From the NCBI GenBank assembly GCA_963717155.1, contig OY970326.1, positions 4,464,001 to 4,528,000 on the forward strand: 64,000 bases of DNA, in the 5' to 3' direction. The stretch is from G963717155 sp963717155 (GTDB lineage: Bacteria; Actinomycetota; Thermoleophilia; Gaiellales; JALYLC01). Positions within the stretch are counted from its first letter, which is position 1; each line of letters opens with the position of its first letter. A program made the translations under genes and the position numbers. Shown here piece by piece: positions 18,006 through 26,671 of the stretch. The notes beneath the pieces were generated by a model. That model ran no database searches and had not been told where the DNA came from. It saw only the letters and a program-made list of their open reading frames with translations.

Positions 18006-19024
18006 AGGTCGCGTTCGACGGTGTGGTGTTCACGCAGAGCCGGGCGGGCAGCGCGCGCATCGCGCGTGGTCTCCTCCATGCGCTTCCGGCGGTCGCGCCG
18101 GATGTCGAGATCGTCCCGGTCGGGCTCGGCGCGTTCGCCGGGCGCGGGAGCGTGCGCCAGAAGCTTGCGGCGGTCCGCCAGGACGTCGCGTGGTACGGCG
18201 AGGGTCTCGGCCGGGCTGCGCGACGTGCGGGAGTGGACGTGTTGCACTGCCCGACGTTCCGCGCGCCGCTGCGCAGACCGGGGCTGCCGGTGGTCGCGAC
18301 CGTCCACGACCTTGCCGTCCTGCGCGAGCCGGGGTGGTTCCCGGCGTGGAGCCGCACGTACGGCCGCAGGCTCACGCCGCGCGCGATCCGGCTCGCAGAT
18401 CGGGTCGTGTGCGTGTCGCGCGCGACCGCGCGCGACGTGTCCGGTCTGCTCGGCGTCCCCGAGTTTCGGGTGCGCGTGGTTCCAAACGGGATCGACGAGC
18501 TTTTCTCGGAGCCGGCGGACGCCGTCGCCGTCGACGGCCCCTACATCCTGTTCGTCGGAACGCCCGAGCCTCGCAAGAACCTCGCACGGCTCGTCGCGGC
18601 GATCATGCGGCTCGTCGACGAGGGCCGCCCCGAGCGTCTCGTGCTCGCGGGAGCGGACGGCTGGGGCGGTGTCGAGCTCCCGGCGCGCGCTCGCATCATC
18701 CGGCTCGGACGAGTCGACGACGCAACGCTCCGCGACCTCTACTCGCACGCCCGCTGCGTGGCCTACCCGTCGCTCTGGGAGGGCTTCGGGCTCGTCGCGG
18801 GCGAGGCACTCGCCACGGGGTGCCCCGTGGTGTGCTCGGACATTCCGGCGCTGCGCGAGGTCGCAGGCTCCGACGCCGTCTACTGCGACCCCGGCTCGGT
18901 CGAGTCGATCGCCGACGCGCTGCGCACGGCGCTCGACGGAGAGCGGCCCGCGCCGCGCCGCGCGCTCACCTGGGAGGCCGCGGCGAGATCGCTCGTCGAG
19001 GTGTGGCGGGAGCTCGCCCCGTGA
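18002..19024 (+). CDS. Glycosyltransferase family 4
   Basis: 340 aa, GT-B fold, probably a retaining sugar transferase. Blocks are VVATVHDLAVLREPGWF near residue 98, a V-S-R-A-T-A-R-D-V block near 140, VPNGIDELF near 160, the donor-binding YILFVGTPEPRKNLARLV near 180, and YPSLWEGFGLVAGEALATG near 255 (the E-G-F-G-L/E signature). GTG start inside the upstream stop and GTGA overlap with the next GT4. It probably adds one residue of the repeat unit; sugar unknown. Confidence 0.9.
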   Translation: MKVAFDGVVFTQSRAGSARIARGLLHALPAVAPDVEIVPVGLGAFAGRGSVRQKLAAVRQDVAWYGEGLGRAARRAGVDVLHCPTFRAPLRRPGLPVVATVHDLAVLREPGWFPAWSRTYGRRLTPRAIRLADRVVCVSRATARDVSGLLGVPEFRVRVVPNGIDELFSEPADAVAVDGPYILFVGTPEPRKNLARLVAAIMRLVDEGRPERLVLAGADGWGGVELPARARIIRLGRVDDATLRDLYSHARCVAYPSLWEGFGLVAGEALATGCPVVCSDIPALREVAGSDAVYCDPGSVESIADALRTALDGERPAPRRALTWEAAARSLVEVWRELAP

Positions 19025-20126
19025 GCAGGCGGAAGCTCGTGCTCGTCGACGCGGACACCGTCGGCAGGGCACGCACGGGAGATGAGGCGTACACGATCAA
19101 CCTCCTGCGCGAGCTGCCCTTCGCAGCTCCGGACATCACGTTCGCGGCAAGCCTCCGCGACCCCGCGGCGATGCCCGACGACGTCCCCCGGTCGGTTTGC
19201 AGGCTGGCGCTCCCGGTCGCGTCCCCGTACCGGCGCATCCCCTTTGCGCTTCCGCGCCTCGCCCGCCGCGCGGGCGCGTCGCTGCTGCACATGCAGTACT
19301 TCGTCGCGCCGCGGCTTCCGCTCCCGTCGGTCGTGACGGTGCACGACCTGAGCTTCACGCGCCGACCCGAGCTCTTCACGTTGCGTGATCGCATGTTGCT
19401 CGGCCGACTCGTGCCGGGCTCGGTGCGCCGCGCCGACCGCGTCATCGCGGTGTCCGAGTTCACGCGGGGCGATCTGCTCGATCGCTACGGCCTCGCGCCC
19501 GAGCGCGTCGTCGCGATCCCGAACGGCGTCGCGGCGCGCTTCCGGCCCGATCTCAGGGCCGCCGCCCAGGCCCGCGCAACGTTCGGACTCGAGCGTCCGT
19601 TCGTGCTGTTCGTCGGCGCGCTGCAGCCCCGTAAGAACGCGCTCACGCTCGTCGAGGCGTTCGACCGCCTGCGCCAGCACCCCGATGTCGAGCTCGTGAT
19701 CGCGGGCGGTGACCGAGGCGGCCTCGCGGCGCTGCGCACGCGGGTCGACGCGCTCGGCCTCGACGAGCGCGTGCGATTCGTCGGCCACGTCCCGGAGCTG
19801 GCGCTGCCCGGGCTCTACGCTGCCGCCGAGCTGCTCGCCTTCCCGTCGCTGTACGAGGGGTTCGGCCTCCCCGCGCTCGAGGCGATGGCCTGTGGGACGC
19901 CGGTGTGCGCGAGCTCCACGACCGGGCTGGCGAGGCGGTGGGCGAGGCCGGGCTGACGTTCGATCCGACGTCGCCCGAGGAGATCGCCGAGTGCATCGTG
20001 CAACTGCTGGTCGATCGCCCGCTGCGGGACCGTCTGCGCGCTGCCGGCCTCGCACGCGCGGCGAGCTTCACGTGGCGGCGGAGCGCCGATGCCACGGTTG
20101 CGGTCTACCGCGAGGCCCTCGGGTGA
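19021..20126 (+). CDS. Glycosyltransferase family 4 (one frameshift)
   Basis: About 368 aa once joined. Motifs are VVTVHDLSFTRRPELF, VIAVSEFTRGDLL, VAIPNGVAARF, FVLFVGALQPRKNALTLVEAF and FPSLYEGFGLPALEAMACGTPV. The frame breaks at about 19905-19930 just after that last block; the rest (AVGEAGLTFDPTSPEEIAE to the stop at 20126) is in another frame. A one-base indel restores the usual T-G-L-P-E-V-type passage and a normal C-terminus. GTG start overlaps the previous stop. A close relative of the neighbouring GT4, so the pair probably came from duplication. Confidence 0.8.
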
Positions 20127-20167
20127 AGTCAGCGCTATCGGCACCTGCTCGGTGCGACGCCAGCGGT

Positions 20168-20173
20168 TAGCAT
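20168..20173 (+). promoter_or_regulatory. -10 box, leaderless promoter of the 20180 gene
   Basis: TAGCAT with a 6-base gap to GTG 20180. Confidence 0.5.
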
Positions 20174-20179
20174 CTTCGC

Positions 20180-21256
20180 GTGCCAGACGATCCATTTATC
20201 GAGGCGCTTACCGCCGAGAACGCCCGGCTACGTCAGCAGCTCGAAGGCGTATTCGAGTCCTCCAGTTGGCGGCTGACTCGACCGCTCCGGCGCATGCGCG
20301 CGTTGGCTCTGCCCAAGGTCGCCCCGCCACCTACCGTCGCGGACCCCGACCAAGAAGCCGAGCCGATCCCTACGCCGGCGCTGGAGCGGGAGCCTGCCGG
20401 ACTGTTCGCGCCGCCGGGGCACTTCTACTCGCCGATCGTCGACCCGGCCGAGGTCGGAATCGCACCACGCCGCTCGCAGATCTGGCCGCGAACGCCCCGG
20501 CCGACACCCGGGGTCGACTGGCGCGAGCGCGAGCAGATCGCGCTGTGCCGCGAGGTGTTCGCGCTGCAGGACCGGCTCGAGTTCCGAGATGATGCCTCGA
20601 CCGACCCTGCGGAGTACTTCGCGATGAACGACCAGTACCCCCCGCTCGATGCGTGGCTGCTCGAGGCCATGCTGCGCTGGCTCCAGCCGGGTCGGATGAT
20701 CGAGGTCGGTTCGGGCTTCTCCTCGCTCGTTTCCGCCCGGGTGAACCGTGAAGTGCTCGGGGGAGCCATGCGCTTCACATGCATCGAGCCATATCCCCGC
20801 CAGTTCCTGATCGACGGCGTGACCGGCATTTCCGACCTCATCGTGTCGAAGATCCAGGATGTCCCGCTCCAGGAGTTCGACTCGCTCGGCGAGGGGGACA
20901 TCCTCTTCATCGATACGTCGCATGTCGCGAAGACGGGTAGCGACGTGAACTGGTTGTTCCATGAAGTGATCCCCCGTCTGGCTGCGGGTGTTGTCGTGCA
21001 CGTGCACGACATCTTCCTTCCTCGCGACTATCCCGAGGATTGGGTGCGTCAGGGACGAAGCTGGAACGAGAACTACCTCGTACACTCATTCCTGCTGTTC
21101 AACAGCGCCTTCGACATCCTGCTCGGAGCGACCTACATGGCCGAGCTCCAGCGGGATGTGCTCTCGCAGACCTTCCCGGACTGGCTGAGGTCGCGATCGG
21201 CCGGCGGCGGCTCGCTATGGTTGCGCCGACGCCGTGAGGTATCGTTGCCAGGCTGA
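20180..21256 (+). CDS. Class I SAM methyltransferase with N-terminal coiled segment
   Basis: 358 aa. Residues 5-40 are a short heptad-like helix with the passage FESSSWRLTRPLRRMRAL, followed by a Pro-rich linker to about residue 110. The methyltransferase domain (Methyltransf_24-like) follows, with MIEVGSGFSSLVSARV (motif I) near 172, FTCIEPYP, ILFIDTSHVAKTGSDVNW and AAGVVVHVHDIFLPRDYP. The S-x-S-W-x-x-T-R-P-L-R stretch also ends the 5810-7603 fusion protein. GTG start is fixed by TAGCAT 6 bases upstream. Probably methylates a sugar in the polymer or its end; target unknown. Confidence 0.8.
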   Translation: MPDDPFIEALTAENARLRQQLEGVFESSSWRLTRPLRRMRALALPKVAPPPTVADPDQEAEPIPTPALEREPAGLFAPPGHFYSPIVDPAEVGIAPRRSQIWPRTPRPTPGVDWREREQIALCREVFALQDRLEFRDDASTDPAEYFAMNDQYPPLDAWLLEAMLRWLQPGRMIEVGSGFSSLVSARVNREVLGGAMRFTCIEPYPRQFLIDGVTGISDLIVSKIQDVPLQEFDSLGEGDILFIDTSHVAKTGSDVNWLFHEVIPRLAAGVVVHVHDIFLPRDYPEDWVRQGRSWNENYLVHSFLLFNSAFDILLGATYMAELQRDVLSQTFPDWLRSRSAGGGSLWLRRRREVSLPG

Positions 21257-21321
21257 TGGGGCGTTTCGCGGAGGAGCTCAGTGCATCCCGGGCGACTTCT
21301 GCGCCGGCGGTCTACCGGTAG
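21256..21321 (+). other. Interrupted leader frame before the acyltransferase (in-frame TAG)
   Basis: ATG 21256 sits on the stop of the upstream gene (TGATG) in the same frame as the acyltransferase, but a TAG at 21319-21321 ends it after 21 codons. The frame then stays open and reads N-N-L-D-F-M-R-F, the usual acyltransferase N-terminus, across the start assigned at 21403. Confidence 0.5.
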
Positions 21322-21402
21322 CTCGAACGGCGCGCGGATTGGGTCGGTAGAGTCGCGGCGCCTCGCACGCTCGGGGCGGCGGCTCACGGCCGCGACAATA
21401 AT

Positions 21403-22494
21403 TTGGACTTCATGCGGTTCGCCGCCGCGTCGCTCGTCGTTGTCTCTCACTCGTACCCGTTGGCGTATGGGCCGATCGCGCAGTGGGAACCGCTCGCGCG
21501 TCTGACGAAGACCGCAACGCTCGGCGCGGTCGCCGTATGGATCTTCTTTATCCTGTCGGGCTTCCTCGTGACGGCCAGCTTCGAGCGCTCGCACTCCACG
21601 TTCGATTACCTGCTGGCGCGGGCGCTGCGCATCCTGCCGGGGCTGATCGTGGTGGTTACACTCTCTGCGTTCGTGCTCGGGCCGATCATCACTTCGCTCC
21701 CGGTGCACGACTACTTCACGAACGAGTCGACGTACACGTATGTCTGGTGGGGCATCGTATACGCCGGCAGGCAGTACAACCTGCCGGGTGTCTTTACTCA
21801 CAATCCCTTCGCGCCTGCGGTCAACGGCTCCCTATGGACGCTCGTCTACGAGATGCTGTTCTATGGAGTCGTCCTTGTTATGGGAGTTACGCGACGGCTG
21901 CGACCGTGGGGCGTAGCCGTTCTCGTGATCGCATGCTGGTACCCGAACCTCTGGCTTGCTCACTCGTCGTTCATGATGCATTGGTTTTCCGAGACGGGGG
22001 ATCTGTTCCGGTTCTTCGGCATGGGTATGCTGCTCTACCTGATCCGGGACAAGGTGCCGATGAGCGGAAAGTTCGCGGCGCTCGCGGCAGTCCTGCTGAT
22101 TCTTGCGGGCTGGCAGAACCACCCGCTGATCCTCCCGGATATGGCCGCACTCGTCGGCCCGTACCTTGTCATGTGGATCGCATACCAGCCATACGTGCGC
22201 TTTGCGCGGTTCGGCCGGTTCGGTGACTTCAGTTATGGCATCTACATCTATGCATTTCCCGTGCAGCAATTGATGGCGCAGTACTTGCTTCCCGACGTGC
22301 GTGCCTGGAAGATCTTCGTGCTGTCATACCCCGTCATAGTGGTGCTCGCTGCCCTCTCGTGGCACATAGTCGAGCGTCCGTCCTTGCGCCTTCGCCCTCG
22401 GCTCTCACGGTCGCTGAACCCACTTGCAGCAGCACCTGCGACGCCGCGCGCCGACGTGCTCGTAGTGCGACAGAGCACCGATCGTCCCGTTTAG
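21403..22494 (+). CDS. Acyltransferase 3 family membrane protein (O-acetylase, OafA-like)
   Basis: 363 aa with about ten hydrophobic segments. The N-terminus has FMRFAAASLVVVSHSYPL, with the family's conserved R near TM1 and the essential His (V-x-x-S-H). VAVWIFFILSGFLVTASF and NGSLWTLVYEMLFYGVVL also match, and the end has FSYGIYIYAFPVQQ. It should move an acetyl or other acyl group onto sugar hydroxyls of the glycan. Start is unclear: TTG 21403 gives a product lacking the normal N-N-L-D-F lead-in, while ATG 21256 is in frame but cut by a TAG at 21319. It follows the 20180 methyltransferase and ends one base before the convergent aminotransferase. Confidence 0.85.
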   Translation: MDFMRFAAASLVVVSHSYPLAYGPIAQWEPLARLTKTATLGAVAVWIFFILSGFLVTASFERSHSTFDYLLARALRILPGLIVVVTLSAFVLGPIITSLPVHDYFTNESTYTYVWWGIVYAGRQYNLPGVFTHNPFAPAVNGSLWTLVYEMLFYGVVLVMGVTRRLRPWGVAVLVIACWYPNLWLAHSSFMMHWFSETGDLFRFFGMGMLLYLIRDKVPMSGKFAALAAVLLILAGWQNHPLILPDMAALVGPYLVMWIAYQPYVRFARFGRFGDFSYGIYIYAFPVQQLMAQYLLPDVRAWKIFVLSYPVIVVLAALSWHIVERPSLRLRPRLSRSLNPLAAAPATPRADVLVVRQSTDRPV

Positions 22495-23604
22495 TCACTG
22501 GCTGTCGAAGTCGCCGACGGTCTCGATGACGAACTCGACCGAAGCATCGTCGAGATGCGGCCCGATTGGCAGGCTCAGCACGGTGCCCGTGACAGCCTCA
22601 GTGGCTGGGTAGTCGCCCGGCTCGAGCTTGAGGTGAGCGAACGCTGCAGAACGGTACGGCGGCACGGGATAATGCAGCTGCGTTTCGACGCCGCGGTCGC
22701 CGAGGTAGGTTCGGAGGTGGTCTCGGCGCGGGTGGCGGATGGAGAACGTGTGCCACGCGTGAACGGTGTTGGGTCCGGGACACGCAGGGAGTACAAGCTC
22801 CCGCACTCCGTCGAGCTCGCGCCGGTAGCGCTCGGCGATCCGCGTCCTGCGTGCGTTCCACTCTGGTAGCACGCGAAGCTTCACGCCGAGGAATGCGGCC
22901 TGCAACGGGTCGAGGCGGGAGTTCCTCCCGAACTCGGCGAATTCGTACCTATCAAGTGACCCATAGTTGCGCAGGCGTCGAGCACGCGCTGCTAGAGCGT
23001 CGTCATTGGTTGTGATAGCTCCGCCGTCGCCGATTCCCCCGAGGTTCTTCGCGGGGTAGAATGAGAAGGTCGCCGCGTTGCCGATTTCGCCGACCGAACG
23101 GCCGGAGGCCGCGGCGCCGTGGGCCTGCGCTGCGTCGCCGATCACAATCAGGCTGTGGCGGCGCGCGAGTTCCTCGAGCGGAGCTGGGTCGACGGGCCGC
23201 CCGTAGAGGTGGACGGGGATGATCGCGGCCGTGTGCCGCGTGCACGCGGCTGTGACTGCGTCTGGGTCGATAAGCATCCGATCGGGCTCGATATCGACTG
23301 GAACCACCCGCGCGCCGCACTCGATGACCGCGAGCCACGTCGCGATGAACGTGTGTGCTGGAACGATGACCTCGTCACCCGGTCCGATGTCGCTTGCACG
23401 GAGCGCGATCGTCAGTGCGTCGAGGCCGTTGCCGACCCCTATCGCATGCCGTGTCGCACAAAAGGAAGCGAAGTCCTCCTCGAAGCGCTCGAGTTCCTCA
23501 CCGAGAACGTAGCGACCGGAGTTCACGACCCGCGCGTAGGCGAGCTGAAGCTCGTCGCGCAGCTGTATGTTGCCCGCGCGTACGTCGAGATAGGGGACGT
23601 TCAC
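22495..23604 (-). CDS. fdtB: DegT/DnrJ/EryC1 sugar aminotransferase (FdtB/QdtB-like)
   Basis: 369 aa from GTG 23604, which overlaps the fdtA stop (GTGA); TTG 23619 is a longer option. PLP-dependent sugar aminotransferase: GNGLDALTIALRA, EVIVPAHTFIATW, IGDAAQAHGA (Asp and Gln cofactor contacts) and the PLP lysine in SFYPAKNLGGIGDGGA. Directly coupled to a 3,4-ketoisomerase, it should transaminate dTDP-3-keto-6-deoxyhexose to dTDP-3-amino-3,6-dideoxyhexose (the Fuc3N or Qui3N route). RmlA and RmlB, needed to make the precursor, are not in the window. FdtB and QdtB cannot be told apart by eye. Confidence 0.85.
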   Translation of the reverse strand: MNVPYLDVRAGNIQLRDELQLAYARVVNSGRYVLGEELERFEEDFASFCATRHAIGVGNGLDALTIALRASDIGPGDEVIVPAHTFIATWLAVIECGARVVPVDIEPDRMLIDPDAVTAACTRHTAAIIPVHLYGRPVDPAPLEELARRHSLIVIGDAAQAHGAAASGRSVGEIGNAATFSFYPAKNLGGIGDGGAITTNDDALAARARRLRNYGSLDRYEFAEFGRNSRLDPLQAAFLGVKLRVLPEWNARRTRIAERYRRELDGVRELVLPACPGPNTVHAWHTFSIRHPRRDHLRTYLGDRGVETQLHYPVPPYRSAAFAHLKLEPGDYPATEAVTGTVLSLPIGPHLDDASVEFVIETVGDFDSQ

Positions 23605-24020
23605 GGGGCTGGCCGCCAAAGCACAGAAGCATTGAACTCCTCCGCGTCACGTATGTATTCGGACTCGTCGAAGTGCGCTGACGCGAGAACAAGACAGAGG
23701 GAGCCGCTTGAGAAGTTCTCGATCTCACGCCACACCAACGGCGCGAGGTAGAGCCCCGCGTCCGCGCGGTTGAGGTGGATGCGCGTGCGGTCGTGTCCGT
23801 CGTTGAGCACGACGTCGAAGCTCCCGGACGCCGCGATGATCAGCTGGCGCAGCGACCGGTGGGCGTGGCCGCCTCGCTCGGCGCCTCCAGGCACGTCGTA
23901 CAGGTAGTAGACGCGCTTGATCTCGAAGTCCACATGCTGGCCGGACTCAATGAAGGTGAGATTTCCACGCCCGTCCACGATCTTCGGGAGCGAGATCACG
24001 CGGCAGTCAGCGAGCGGCAT
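23601..24020 (-). CDS. fdtA: dTDP-4-keto-6-deoxyglucose 3,4-ketoisomerase (FdtA/QdtA-like cupin)
   Basis: 139 aa, single cupin (WxcM-like, FdtA domain). It has IVDGRGNLTFIE near the N-terminus, RVYYLYDVPGG, the His-rich GGHAHRSLRQLIIA near residue 50, and APLVWREIENFS. The length equals that of FdtA. It moves the keto group from C4 to C3 and so feeds the coupled aminotransferase. It begins 21 bases after the stop of the coiled-coil glycosyltransferase, in the same direction, so the three probably form one operon. Confidence 0.88.
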   Translation of the reverse strand: MPLADCRVISLPKIVDGRGNLTFIESGQHVDFEIKRVYYLYDVPGGAERGGHAHRSLRQLIIAASGSFDVVLNDGHDRTRIHLNRADAGLYLAPLVWREIENFSSGSLCLVLASAHFDESEYIRDAEEFNASVLWRPAP

Positions 24021-24041
24021 TCCAACCTCGTTGAAGGCGGG

Positions 24042-25145
24042 TCAGAACTGCTCACGCTGGATCAGGCGCCCCTGCTCGCGCTCAGACCACATCCGGGACG
24101 GGTAGATATCGACCACCGGCTCCTCGAGCATCGAGAACCGCACGCCGATGCGCAGCATCCGTTCGAGCAGCGACACATCGTTTGGGATGTCGAACACCCA
24201 GTCGCTCGACTGCAGGGGCAGGAAGCCCAGTCCGGCGTGCAAGAGCGACGCTTGCATGTTCCACTGCCCGCTGAATGGAGGGAACGCCCCGAGTCGCTCA
24301 CCCGGGCCGTCCGGCAGGCGCATGTCGATATACCCGTAGGGCACCTCAGCTCGAGTTTTCCGAGCATGACGCAGCAGAGACTCGAGATGGTCCGGCCGCA
24401 ACGCGTCGTCATCACTGTTCGACGCGATCCAGCGACCCTCCGCGAGTGCAAGCCCGGTGTTCCAAGGCGTCGTGCCGCTGATCTGCCAGGCGGCTCGTGC
24501 ATCGACCGGGTATGGCCCTCGATATGGCAGGTTGACGAAGCGGATCCGCTCGTCGCCGAACGACTCCACGACGTGCCGCGCATCGTCGGGCGCGGCGTCA
24601 CCTATGACGATCGCCTGCCACCGCTCGTACGTCTGCGCGAGCACCGACGGCAGCGATCGATCTCGCAGAAGCGGCCAGTTGAGATAAGTTGTAATAAGCA
24701 CCGTGACGAGCGGTTCGTCTTCCTCGAAGGCGGCCGCGTATCCCGGCGTCGATCGCGCGGACCACAGTGCAGCGCGGGCAGAGGCATCGTCATCCCGCAC
24801 CATCCGGAGGGCCAGAAGGTTCCGTTCGTGGTTGCTGGCCGCGGTCTCGCTGGTCACTGCGAGATCATCGCGGAGAGCGGCGAACTCGTGCTGCGAGATG
24901 GCGAGGGTTCGCTCGTGATTGCCGGCAGACACAGCGGACGCGTGTGCAAGCTCATTGCGAAGTGCGCGCACCTCGTCCCGGCATGCGGCGAGGCTACTCG
25001 CCGTCTCAGCCGAGACCTTCGCGGCCTCGGTCGCCATCGTAACGAGGGCTTCGGTGTGGATCCTGGCGGCCCGCATGTCCGCTCGAGCGTTCCGGATGCG
25101 CTCCAGCAGCTCGCGAGGCCGGGCAGAGCCGAGAGAAGAGGCCAC
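24042..25145 (-). CDS. Glycosyltransferase family 2 with N-terminal coiled-coil repeat
   Basis: 367 aa from GTG 25145, chosen because TACGAT lies 7 bases upstream; ATG 25154 would overlap that box. Residues about 10-125 are helical and include two 29-residue repeats, each with the phrase N-H-E-R at the same place. The GT2 domain begins near 145 (VTVLITTYLNWPLL), with SNSDDDALRPDHLESLL as the metal-binding region, GYIDMRLPDG and DVSLLERMLRIG. The function is sugar transfer; the coiled coil may space or multimerise the enzyme. First gene of the unit with fdtA and fdtB. Confidence 0.8.
   Translation of the reverse strand: MASSLGSARPRELLERIRNARADMRAARIHTEALVTMATEAAKVSAETASSLAACRDEVRALRNELAHASAVSAGNHERTLAISQHEFAALRDDLAVTSETAASNHERNLLALRMVRDDDASARAALWSARSTPGYAAAFEEDEPLVTVLITTYLNWPLLRDRSLPSVLAQTYERWQAIVIGDAAPDDARHVVESFGDERIRFVNLPYRGPYPVDARAAWQISGTTPWNTGLALAEGRWIASNSDDDALRPDHLESLLRHARKTRAEVPYGYIDMRLPDGPGERLGAFPPFSGQWNMQASLLHAGLGFLPLQSSDWVFDIPNDVSLLERMLRIGVRFSMLEEPVVDIYPSRMWSEREQGRLIQREQF
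24789..24962 (-). repeat. Two tandem 87-bp / 29-residue coiled-coil repeats
   Basis: Inside the coiled-coil GT2. Unit 1 starts LRNELAH and unit 2 LRDDLAV; both have N-H-E-R at position 15 of the unit. The DNA is diverged but the 87-base period is clear. A weaker third copy may precede them. Confidence 0.6.
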
Positions 25146-25152
25146 GGCGCGC

Positions 25153-25158
25153 ATCGTA
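25153..25158 (-). promoter_or_regulatory. -10 box, leaderless promoter of the GT2-fdtA-fdtB unit
   Basis: TACGAT on the minus strand, 7-base gap to GTG 25145. Confidence 0.45.
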
Positions 25159-25217
25159 GCCACGCGGGCAGCGTCCGGCGCCAAGAGGCTCCGGCGCCAA
25201 GCCCGAGCACCGGCGGG

Positions 25218-25223
25218 TATCCT
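25218..25223 (+). promoter_or_regulatory. -10 box, leaderless promoter of the 25230 operon
   Basis: TATCCT with a 6-base gap to ATG 25230. Confidence 0.5.
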
Positions 25224-25229
25224 GATCCC

Positions 25230-25991
25230 ATGGGGAGCCCGGCACCGTTCGAGCGCTTCGCGGGCCTCGACTACGACGCGTTCCGGCGGATGGCAGCCGA
25301 CGACACCCTCAGCAGGCATGAGCGCAGTGGCTTTCCCGACGCATTCCGCGAGGGAGCCGAGCGCGCAATCCTCGCTGACATCGAGCAGAAGCTGCCGGCC
25401 CTCCGCGACGGAAGCAAGATGACCGTGGTCGACATCGGCTGCGGTGCGAACGCGCTCACCGATGCGATCGTGGAACGCTCTCGCACGCGTGATCACCGAC
25501 TCTTCCTGGTCGACAGCCCAGAGGTGCTGGCGCACCACCGCGAGGCGCCAGGGCTCCAACTCGTACCTGGCCGCTTTCCGGACACTCCATCTCTGATCGC
25601 TGATATTGCTGGCTCGTGCGACGCCGTCATCGTCTACAGCGTGCTGCAGTACGCCTTCGTGGAAAGCAGCGTGCACGGCTTCGTCGATGCGGCGCTCACG
25701 CTGCTCGCGCCCGGAGGCAGGCTCCTGCTCGGCGATCTGCCGAACGCGTCGATGCGGCGACGCTTTCTGCAGGGTGACGCGGGACGCGCGTTCCATCGCG
25801 AGTACACAGGACGCGACGACGCTCCCCCGATTTCCTGGCCGGAGCTTCCTGCGGGAGAGCTCGATGATGGCGTGCTCCTCGGAATCTTGGCTCGCGCTCG
25901 AGATGCGGGATTCCATGCCTGGCTGATGCCGCAGGCAGCCGGTCTGCCGATGGCCAACCGCCGCGAGGACTTGCTCTGCGAGCGACCGTGA
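25230..25991 (+). CDS. Class I SAM-dependent methyltransferase
   Basis: 253 aa. Motif I is MTVVDIGCGANALTDAI near residue 68; RLFLVDSPEVL is the acidic beta-2 end; DAVIVYSVLQYAF and LLAPGGRLLLGDLPN follow. The N-terminal 60 residues are helical. It begins a four-gene rightward operon with an acetyltransferase, a beta-propeller protein and a FemAB-like acyltransferase, each joined by GTGA. Methyl target unknown; context suggests sugar or glycan O-methylation. Confidence 0.8.
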   Translation: MGSPAPFERFAGLDYDAFRRMAADDTLSRHERSGFPDAFREGAERAILADIEQKLPALRDGSKMTVVDIGCGANALTDAIVERSRTRDHRLFLVDSPEVLAHHREAPGLQLVPGRFPDTPSLIADIAGSCDAVIVYSVLQYAFVESSVHGFVDAALTLLAPGGRLLLGDLPNASMRRRFLQGDAGRAFHREYTGRDDAPPISWPELPAGELDDGVLLGILARARDAGFHAWLMPQAAGLPMANRREDLLCERP

Positions 25992-26671
25992 ACGACGGTC
26001 CTCCGCATGACTTGGTGATCGTCGGAGACAGCCTGTTTGCGGAGGTCGCGCACGAGTACTTCGAGCACGACTCTCGGTACCGAGTCGTCGCGTTCAGCGT
26101 CGAGCGGGCGTATCGGAAACGAGGGCGATTCCGCGACCTTCCGGTGGTCCCGTTCGAGGATCTGGCGTATGAGCTCGAGCCGTCGAACCACAGCGTGTTC
26201 GTTGCGATCACGTACGGAAACCTCAATAGGGTGCGGACGCGACTGCTGGACGCCGCGGTGGAGCGCGGATACAGCCCGGCGAGCTACGTGTCGTCTCGAG
26301 CGTTTGTCTGGCCCAACGTCGGTCTCGGGGAGCACTGCTTCATCTTCGAGGACAACACGCTGCAGCCGTTCGTTCGCGTCGGACGGAACTGCGTGCTCTG
26401 GAGCGGCAATCACATCGGACACCACTCCTCGATCGGCGACAACGTGTTCGTCGCATCGCATGCCGTCATCTCGGGGGCCGTCCGGATCGGCGACAACTGC
26501 TTCATCGGAGTCAACGCAACGCTCGTCAACGACATCGAGGTCGGTGACGACGTGTGGATCGGGCCAGGTGTCATCATCACGCGGGATGCCGAGGCGAACA
26601 CCGTCTGGCGTTCGCCGCGAAGCGAGCGGCGTACGATCTCTGCGCGCGATGCCTTCAAGGTCGGTGAGTGA
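25988..26671 (+). CDS. NeuD/PglD-like sugar acyltransferase (left-handed beta-helix)
   Basis: 227 aa. An N-terminal PglD-type Rossmann part (LVIVGDSLFAEVAHEYF, residues 7-90) is followed by hexapeptide repeats from about 105 to 195 (VWPNVGLGEHCFIF, NHIGHHSSIGDNVFVAS, VRIGDNCFIGVNATL, DDVWIGPGVII). The His in NHIGHH fits the catalytic His of PglD. It probably acetylates an amino sugar, and the dTDP-3-amino sugar made by FdtA/FdtB across the promoter region is the obvious candidate. GTG start overlaps the preceding stop. O-acylation is an alternative. Confidence 0.85.
   Translation: MNDGPPHDLVIVGDSLFAEVAHEYFEHDSRYRVVAFSVERAYRKRGRFRDLPVVPFEDLAYELEPSNHSVFVAITYGNLNRVRTRLLDAAVERGYSPASYVSSRAFVWPNVGLGEHCFIFEDNTLQPFVRVGRNCVLWSGNHIGHHSSIGDNVFVASHAVISGAVRIGDNCFIGVNATLVNDIEVGDDVWIGPGVIITRDAEANTVWRSPRSERRTISARDAFKVGE

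Noticed and set aside
23775..25229. Long plus-strand frame before the 25230 methyltransferase
   Set aside because: Opposite fdtA and the coiled-coil GT2; ATG 25230 has its own -10 box.
25155..25916. N-terminal extension of the coiled-coil GT2
   Set aside because: Shadow of the divergent methyltransferase; a promoter-like box lies in between.
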